Positions 57,666 through 64,000 of a DNA stretch of 64,000 nt are shown in pieces (the first letter of the stretch is position 1; each line of letters starts with the position of its first letter). Origin of the DNA: Tragulus kanchil (Eukaryota; Chordata; Mammalia; Artiodactyla; Tragulidae); assembly GCA_022376925.1 (NCBI GenBank), contig JAIOJX010000003.1, positions 41,463,874-41,527,873 of the forward strand, read 5' to 3'. The notes beneath the pieces are model-generated. The model made no database searches. It worked only from the letters and a program-made list of their open reading frames with translations, and had not been told where the DNA came from. Position numbers and translations under genes: made by a program.

Positions 57666-57934
57666 ATGAGCTCATGGACATAATCCCCCCCTTGTGGTGG
57701 GAGGACAAGTGTCACAGACCTTTTATTAAGGAACTGTGTCTCTCGGCTGGAGTTGGGGGTTGGGTGGGCAGAGGCTCTGTCACCCACATGGTGAAGTGAC
57801 TATGAAAAGGCTTCTGCTGCCATACCGTTGGGTAGAGTTATCCTGTCTCATCCCAGCCAGTGGTAAATTCACTCAGGGAATTTCTCTTGTGATTTCGTGA
57901 CCTCACATTTTTCAATCCATTAAGTAGGTAGTGT

Positions 57935-58150
57935 AGTAACTAATGAAGACCATGGGCTGGAGGGGCAGGCAGTTTGGGTTTGAGTCCTGATTTTGATGCT
58001 TTTTCTGTTCCCCAGTGTCCTCATCAGTGTCTTTCTCTTTATGTTGTTATGAAGACTAAATAAGATAATTCTACCCAAAGTGGTAGAATGCTAATGGGTA
58101 TATAGTAAGTGCTCAGTTAATATAGGTATTATTACTGGTATTGGCATATA
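57935..58150 (+). mobile_element. MIR SINE
   Basis: 'gggtttgagtcctgattttgatgc' near 57977 and 'gaagactaaataagataattc' near 58050, ending 'agtaagtgctcagttaatata'. Duplication 19 starts inside it. Confidence 0.8.
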
Positions 58151-58205
58151 ACTGTGGAGTCTTGCTCCAAGGTCACAGAAGCAGAGCCCAGAACCAAGGT
58201 CAGCT

Positions 58206-58515
58206 CTGAAAATGACTGGACCTTTAATAGTCATTGCCAAAGCCCACCCCCATCATCAACAGCAGGCTTCCTAACCCCAAACTAGGCAAAAATGCCCACC
58301 CCAGGAATCACCCTATAGTTCCCTAACCAACCATGTAATGCCAACCTTCTGGCAGGATTTTTCTTTGTCTTAAGGCTATAAAAATTGGCTACTCATCCAT
58401 GAAAACTGTCAACTCTCCCTGGCCTGTCAGGAGGTGTTGACCTGCTGTGCTTGCAGTGACCGTATTATCTCTGCTCTTTGTTCTTAATAAACTCACTCCT
58501 TTCTGCAATACTCTA
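58206..58515 (+). mobile_element. Candidate solo retroviral LTR
   Basis: A C/A-rich segment with a TATA box (TATAAAA at 58377-58383) is followed by a pyrimidine-rich R-like region and a polyadenylation signal (AATAAA at 58486-58491), 109 bases apart. That order and spacing resemble class I endogenous retrovirus LTRs. No internal retroviral genes follow. The exact ends and target-site duplication are not clear. Confidence 0.45.
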
Positions 58516-59194
58516 TGTCTGGAAATTATTTTCTAACCTATGCACAGACTACCTCAACAATAATGACTCTAAAATCATGTTTCACATAAATGTTCAGAAA
58601 ATGAACATTTGTGAATGGTCCAGAATTATACAGGAAGTTCTTTTTTATCAAAACTTGTATCAATATTACTTGGATTCTTATAAAAATGTACTCATGGAAC
58701 TTCCTAAGACTACTATAGTAAAAAAATGTAATCTCTGATGATAATTTTGCGGTGTCTCAAGATAGTATTTTGAACATGATTGATGATTATGAAGAACTGA
58801 AAAAAAGGTATGGAAATTTGGAATCAATCATACATTGATATAAGTAGTCCCTTGAAGATTTTAAAAAATGTAATATTATCTTTTGTGAGTTTCTCCCCCA
58901 TATAATTTGCCTTTAAAAACAGAAAACAAGATATGAATCAAAATTGGATGGTTTGAGTTAGCTGGTTATAACTAATTGAAATTTCACTGTATTTCTCAGA
59001 TGAGTCATACTTTCGTACATCCTTCACATCCTTTTTCTATGGCTTTTAAGTACATTTCTCAAAGCCTGAATTTGAAGGTATTCTTGCCTGTGTATAAACT
59101 TCTGTATAAAAGATGGATGCTTATATGGCATAGCCAAGGTATATGTATTCAGAAATTTAAACACTTCATTTGATAAGCAAGAAAGAATAAAAAT
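58516..59194. other. AT-rich DNA within duplication 19
   Basis: No recognised family. An 86-codon frame starting inside the LTR (58478-58738) ends without any domain. Confidence 0.5.
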
Positions 59195-59262
59195 AAAGTG
59201 GTAGAATGCTAATGGTATATAGTAAGTGCTCAGTTAATATAGGTATTATTACTGGTATTGGC
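59195..59262 (+). mobile_element. MIR 3' part, second copy
   Basis: Only the terminal ~65 bases, beginning at the junction of duplication 19. Confidence 0.75.
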
Positions 59263-59322
59263 ATATAACTGTGGAGTCTTGCTCCAAGGTCACAGAAGCA
59301 GAGCCCAGAACCAAGGTCAGCT

Positions 59323-59632
59323 CTGAAAATGACTGGACCTTTAATAGTCATTGCCAAAGCCCACCCCCATCATCAACAGCAGGCTTCCTAACCCCAAACT
59401 AGGCAAAAATGCCCACCCCAGGAATCACCCTATAGTTCCCTAACCAACCATGTAATGCCAACCTTCTGGCAGGATTTTTCTTTGTCTTAAGGCTATAAAA
59501 ATTGGCTACTCATCCATGAAAACTGTCAACTCTCCCTGGCCTGTCAGGAGGTGTTGACCTGCTGTGCTTGCAGTGACCGTATTATCTCTGCTCTTTGTTC
59601 TTAATAAACTCACTCCTTTCTGCAATACTCTA
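59323..59632 (+). mobile_element. Candidate solo retroviral LTR, second copy
   Basis: Duplicate at an offset of 1117, with the same TATA box (about 59494) and AATAAA (about 59603). Confidence 0.45.
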
Positions 59633-60314
59633 TGTCTGGAAATTATTTTCTAACCTATGCACAGACTACCTCAACAATAATGACTCTAAAATCATGTTTC
59701 ACATAAATGTTCAGAAAATGAACATTTGTGAATGGTCCAGAATTATACAGGAAGTTCTTTTTTATCAAAACTTGTATCAATATTACTTGGATTCTTATAA
59801 AAATGTACTCATGGAACTTCCTAAGACTACTATAGTAAAAAAATGTAATCTCTGATGATAATTTTGCGGTGTCTCAAGATAGTATTTTGAACATGATTGA
59901 TGATTATGAAGAACTGAAAAAAAGGTATGGAAATTTGGAATCAATCATACATTGATATAAGTAGTCCCTTGAAGATTTTAAAAAATGTAATATTATCTTT
60001 TGTGAGTTTCTCCCCCATATAATTTGCCTTTAAAAACAGAAAACAAGATATGAATCAAAATTGGATGGTTTGAGTTAGCTGGTTATAACTAATTGAAATT
60101 TCACTGTATTTCTCAGATGAGTCATACTTTCGTACATCCTTCACATCCTTTTTCTATGGCTTTTAAGTACATTTCTCAAAGCCTGAATTTGAAGGTATTC
60201 TTGCCTGTGTATAAACTTCTGTATAAAAGATGGATGCTTATATGGCATAGCCAAGGTATATGTATTCAGAAATTTAAACACTTCATTTGATAAGCAAGAA
60301 AGAATAAAAATAAA

Positions 60315-60707
60315 TAAGTTAAAATTTCAATCTAAAAGCTTGAAATGCTTCAATAAAATAAATCCAAAGAAAGGAGAGGAATAGAATTCGTAAATGTAAA
60401 AGCCGAAAATAGTAAGTTAGAAAGAACTAGTAAATAATACGATCAGTTTCACTGAAACGTACACGCAATGTCTGGTTATTTTAATCAAGAAAAACTAGGA
60501 AACTCATAAGTACAGAGCATTGTAAGAAAGAGGATATAACCATAGACATAGGAAGCTAAACATTATAAAAAAACATTATTCACCATTCTTGGCTAATCTA
60601 TCTGAAAAACTTGATTATCCCCGGAAATATATACATTTTTTAAAATAGAAGCAGGGACAAATAAAAACAGCAACTGAGGAACAAATAACCACACACACAC
60701 ACAATCA
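60315..60707. other. AT-rich intergenic DNA
   Basis: Nothing recognised apart from a short CA run near 60690-60703. Confidence 0.55.
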
Positions 60708-61020
60708 ACAGCACTTCCCTGGTGATACAGTAGGTAAGAATCCATCTGCCAATGCAGGGGACGTGAGTTCAGTCCCTGCTCTGGGAAGATTCCACATGCC
60801 TCAGAGCAACTAAGCAACTAACCGCAACTAAGCAACTAACCACAACTAGCCAGCCCATGCACCTAGAGTCTGTGCTCTGAAACAGAAGAGGCCACTGCAG
60901 TGAGAAGAGCCATTGTACCACGCTAGACAGTAGCTCCTGCTGTCCTCAACTAGGGAAGGTCTGCGCAGCAATGAAGACCCAGTGCAACCAAAAATAAAAT
61001 TAAAAATAAATAAATAAATA
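60708..61020 (+). mobile_element. CHR-type tRNA SINE, long form
   Basis: Head 'cacttccctggtgatacagtagg', a short tandem repeat of 'aactaagcaactaaccgcaact' type near 60807-60848, the 'tagacagtagctcctgctg' module and an (AAAT)n tail to 61020. Confidence 0.85.
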
Positions 61021-61311
61021 ATCAAGAAAGTTGTCAAAGAATCATTCCTTTTGCTATACTACTTCCTCATAGGTGATACGATAAATTTCTGTAAAATCTT
61101 TCTAGTATAAATTACAGTTAGCTATACTAATGAAGCTGTTACAGAGCACATAAAAGTATGGACATATAGTTCATTCATTATGTGCAACTAGCATAACCTG
61201 ACAAAGATAGCAAACAGAAATAAGATTATAGAATACAAAGTTACATTGTTTTCTGAGTTCCAAATGCTTGGAATGTAAGTAGTATGGGATTACATTCTCT
61301 TTAATTAAACC

Positions 61312-61347
61312 ATATATATAGATATAGATATAGATATAGATATTGAT
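61312..61347. repeat. (TAGATA)n microsatellite
   Basis: About five units of a TAGATA repeat preceded by a TA run. Confidence 0.9.
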
Positions 61348-61470
61348 TTATTGCATTTGGGATGTTTTAGTTGCCCCATGTGGAAGCTAGTTCCCTGGGT
61401 AGGGATTGAACCTGAGCCCCTTGTACTGGTCACATGGAATCTTAGCCACAGGTCCACCAAAGAAGTGCTA
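61348..61470 (-). mobile_element. CHR-type tRNA SINE, short form
   Basis: Minus-strand: 'gctagttccctgggtagggattgaacc' near 61387 and head inverse 'ccacaggtccaccaaagaagtgc'. The microsatellite is probably its expanded tail. Confidence 0.78.
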
Positions 61471-62561
61471 AGAATCAGACAATTTTGAACAAATATATGA
61501 ACTTGTTTTTAACGTTGCTTTGTTGAATAGTTCAGCTGCTCCTCCCTTTTTGATGCACATACACGCATTAAAGGGGTAGATTGCATCTAGATAATGAAAA
61601 TCCCTGAGAAATCTCATTCTGCAAAATGCATTCTCCACTGAAAGACATTTTATTTTTCTCAAGCAAGCACATGACCTTAGGATATATTCCCTTCTTTGTT
61701 CAGTCTGGCAGTTTCCCAAGACCAAACTGCCCCACCAAGTTTTAACATTAGCCCGAGATACTCATTAGCTCCCTTCTATCAGCGTTTTTCTCTTCACTGG
61801 TGCAGCCCTTTTTCCTTCCCTGCCTGTGGAATTCTACAGTAGTTTCATTTCCTGTCTTTAGGAAAGCATAGACTTCACAGTGGCTTTTGCCTATGTATTT
61901 TACTTCTCATTAAAGACTCAAGTGTCTAAAGTTACCAGAGTAAAGGAAAACGCAAATTCTCTCCTCATTTTCCTCCACATTCTCGCCCACTATTTTGCCA
62001 TCTACTTGAACTATCTGGGCCAGAGGGTCCCTTTCTGTTTTCAATGGATCCTAAATATGTCTTTCTGTCTATTTAGGTCTAAAACTTGCCCTTCTTCACC
62101 TTCTAACAGTACTTCATATTCTTGTTACCATATATAAGCAGCATAGATGAGCAATACTCTCAATTTCTCACTTGAATATTAAGAAGTCAAAAATCAATAG
62201 ATGTCATTTGATTGGATCAAGTAAATATTTATTCTACATGAAATTCTTTGCTGCAAATGGAAAGATAAAAAGGAACTTGCATGACAAATGGCTGAATTTT
62301 CTTTGTTTCTCTTTTTAAAAAGGATCTTGCTAGAGAATATTAGGTCACAGGCTATGAAAGTTACTATCCCTGAAGTTTAAAAAGCCAATATAATCAAAGA
62401 CTCCAATCATTCGAAGATCCAAGCACTGTAGTCCAAAGGGCTGCCTTTTCCAGTTTCTTTATTTTTCATAAAAAACATGCTCAGAGATTTCCTTTACTAA
62501 AGAGTCTCTGAAAGAGAAATAAAGAAATCTTCCAAATTTGATTTGTTCCTTTGCTTACCCT
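61471..62561. other. Unique intergenic DNA
   Basis: No recognised repeat. Two 85-codon frames on opposite strands (61468-61725 minus, 61880-62137 plus) have no domain and no coding-like context. Confidence 0.5.
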
Positions 62562-62750
62562 GTGATTGCGTGCATGCTCAGTCATGTCCAACTCTTTGTG
62601 ATCCCATGAACTATAGCCCACTAGGCTTCTCTGTCCATTGGATTTCCCAGGCAAGAATGCTGGAGTGGGTCGCCATTTCTTCTGCCAGGGAGCCTTTCTG
62701 ACACAGAGATCAAACCCGAGTATCCTGTGTATTCTGTGATTAAAGCACTC
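62562..62750 (-). mobile_element. Bov-A SINE
   Basis: Minus-strand: tail 'gcatgctcagtcatgtccaactctttgtg', 'caggcaagaatgctggagtggg' and head inverse near 62735. Confidence 0.88.
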
Positions 62751-63494
62751 CAAAAGGGGCATTGCTCTTGTTCCTAGATTTCTTCTTAAGGCATGTTGTC
62801 ATTATAAAATGAATCTATTGTGCCAAAAGATATTAAGTTAAGAAAAAAAAAGAGTGAGACTTTGGGAGATTTGCCAAGTGGTTAGACTTGCCAGTGGTTA
62901 GCAAAAGTACAACTGTGCTTAGTGTGAACGTGCCAGCTTCTTATATAGTTAAAGCTTGAAAAATATGTATTTGAAAAATGAGTTTGGGGGTATGGCTAAC
63001 TTAACAAAAAATGTGTGTCAATTCTGTAATTGAAGAGTTGTGGTTACACCTAAGAAAAAAGATCAGAGACACAGACAAATTTCATACATATTTAAACCTT
63101 AGAAATCAAAATATGACCCAATATAATAACTGAACACTCCACTCTTATATGCTGGGTTTTTTTTGTAACTTTGGGGGCTTGGAAATTGGGGAGATTGCTG
63201 CTCTTTGGCTGTGTTTCAGGAGTGATACTGCTAAAAAAAACTCCTTTCTCAGGCGCCAGTCCTGTTCAAAATAAGCCCTTCAGACTCAACGGTTTTCCAG
63301 TTTGTTCTCAAATGAAGAAGAAAAGGTCTGTTAGCTGAAGTTCTGTTGATTTTAATATAAGGTTACAAGAACAGCCATTTCCCACTCACCACCTTATATT
63401 TATGCTGCACTCTTTCCCTGGGGCTACTCTCAAGGCTGAGAAGCTGCGTGCAGAGTCTCTGTGTTGACACAAGCTCTAACTTGGAGATTCTGAG
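62751..63494. other. Unique AT-rich DNA between SINE and junction 20
   Basis: No recognised repeat or gene. Confidence 0.55.
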
Positions 63495-63684
63495 GAAGTT
63501 TAAAAAGCCAATATAATCAAAGACTCCAATCATTCGAAGATCCAAGCACTGTAGTCCAAAGGGCTGCCTTTTCCAGTTTCTTTATTTTTCATAAAAAACA
63601 TGCTCAGAGATTTCCTTTACTAAAGAGTCTCTGAAAGAGAAATAAAGAAATCTTCCAAATTTGATTTGTTCCTTTGCTTACCCT

Positions 63685-63873
63685 GTGATTGCGTGCATGC
63701 TCAGTCATGTCCAACTCTTTGTGATCCCATGAACTATAGCCCACTAGGCTTCTCTGTCCATTGGATTTCCCAGGCAAGAATGCTGGAGTGGGTCGCCATT
63801 TCTTCTGCCAGGGAGCCTTTCTGACACAGAGATCAAACCCGAGTATCCTGTGTATTCTGTGATTAAAGCACTC
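63685..63873 (-). mobile_element. Bov-A SINE, second copy
   Basis: Duplicate of 62562-62750 at offset 1123. Confidence 0.88.
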
Positions 63874-64000
63874 CAAAAGGGGCATTGCTCTTGTTCCTAG
63901 ATTTCTTCTTAAGGCATGTTGTCATTATAAAATGAATCTATTGTGCCAAAAGATATTAAGTTAAGAAAAAAAAAGAGTGAGACTTTGGGAGATTTGCCAA

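Larger units (their letters stand above)
58078..60314 (+). repeat. Direct duplication 19 (two ~1118 bp copies, head to tail)
   Basis: Copy 1 is about 58078-59197 and copy 2 about 59195-60314, sharing AAA at the junction. The one difference noticed is a lost G 17 bases into copy 2. Copy 2 begins in the middle of a MIR and contains the candidate solo LTR a second time. Confidence 0.97.
62372..64000 (+). repeat. Direct duplication 20 (second copy cut by window edge)
   Basis: Copy 1 starts at 62372 and runs to about 63494; copy 2 starts at 63495 and reaches the window end, 506 bases in. The offset is 1123 and the visible part is essentially identical. GAAGTTT is shared at the left edge and the junction. 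Confidence 0.96.

Noticed and set aside
3336..64000. CRISPR array or satellite DNA
   Set aside because: The repeats are unrelated 1 kb segments in pairs, not many copies of one short repeat, and the sequence is clearly mammalian.
3336..64000. Segmental duplication or tandem-duplicator mutational process
   Set aside because: Such processes do not give twenty small, similarly sized, exactly two-copy duplications in 64 kb of germline DNA. Kept only as an alternative to be tested.

Overview
This window looks like intergenic DNA from a ruminant artiodactyl. The evidence is the repeat content: many Bov-tA/Bov-A SINEs, BovB (RTE-type) LINE 3' ends, CHR-type tRNA SINEs, ruminant L1 3' ends, and older mammalian repeats (MIR, L2, MaLR-like LTRs, a MER5-like fragment). 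I found no protein-coding exon, tRNA, rRNA or other functional gene. Every open frame over 60 codons is either read through a SINE, LINE or LTR or has no recognisable domain. Family names are from recall of consensus sequences; no database search was run.

The dominant feature is architectural. Nineteen complete segments and one running off the right edge are each present as two direct copies of about 1.0 to 1.2 kb, placed head to tail or separated by fillers of up to about 70 bp. They occur about every 3 kb from position 3336 to the end. The duplicated sequences are unrelated to each other, the copies are nearly identical, and no copy is inverted. Copy-to-copy differences tend to sit at the inner edges (3' end of copy 1, 5' end of copy 2). 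Three chains of duplications overlap so that short stretches occur three times. Elements interrupted at a junction read through correctly if one copy is removed. I read this mainly as overlapping contig ends concatenated without being merged. Removing one copy of each would shrink the window to roughly 42 kb. A biological origin would need about twenty independent tandem duplications of nearly one size in 64 kb.

Layout: 1-3.3 kb holds single-copy SINEs, an L2 fragment and an old LTR. 3.3-9.5 kb holds two duplications over an L1 3' end and Bov SINEs. 9.5-20.9 kb holds duplications 3-5, three GC-rich tRNA SINEs and an L1 3' end split by a duplication. 21-26 kb holds overlapping duplications 6 and 7. 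26.5-30 kb is repeat-poor and may hold conserved noncoding DNA. 30-40.1 kb holds duplications 9-12 with an old LTR, a nested L1/SINE cluster and an L2. 40-47 kb holds BovB, MIR and L2 fragments. 47-55.8 kb holds the chained duplications 15-17 and duplication 18, with a SINE-interrupted MaLR LTR. 55.8-64 kb holds a BovB 3' end, a MIR, a candidate solo retroviral LTR and duplications 19 and 20.

A second theme is a GC-rich tRNA-derived SINE at seven loci (eleven copies counting duplicates). It has intact Pol III boxes, clear target-site duplications at several loci and three different 3' ends, and may be lineage-specific. There is no pathway or operon to describe.
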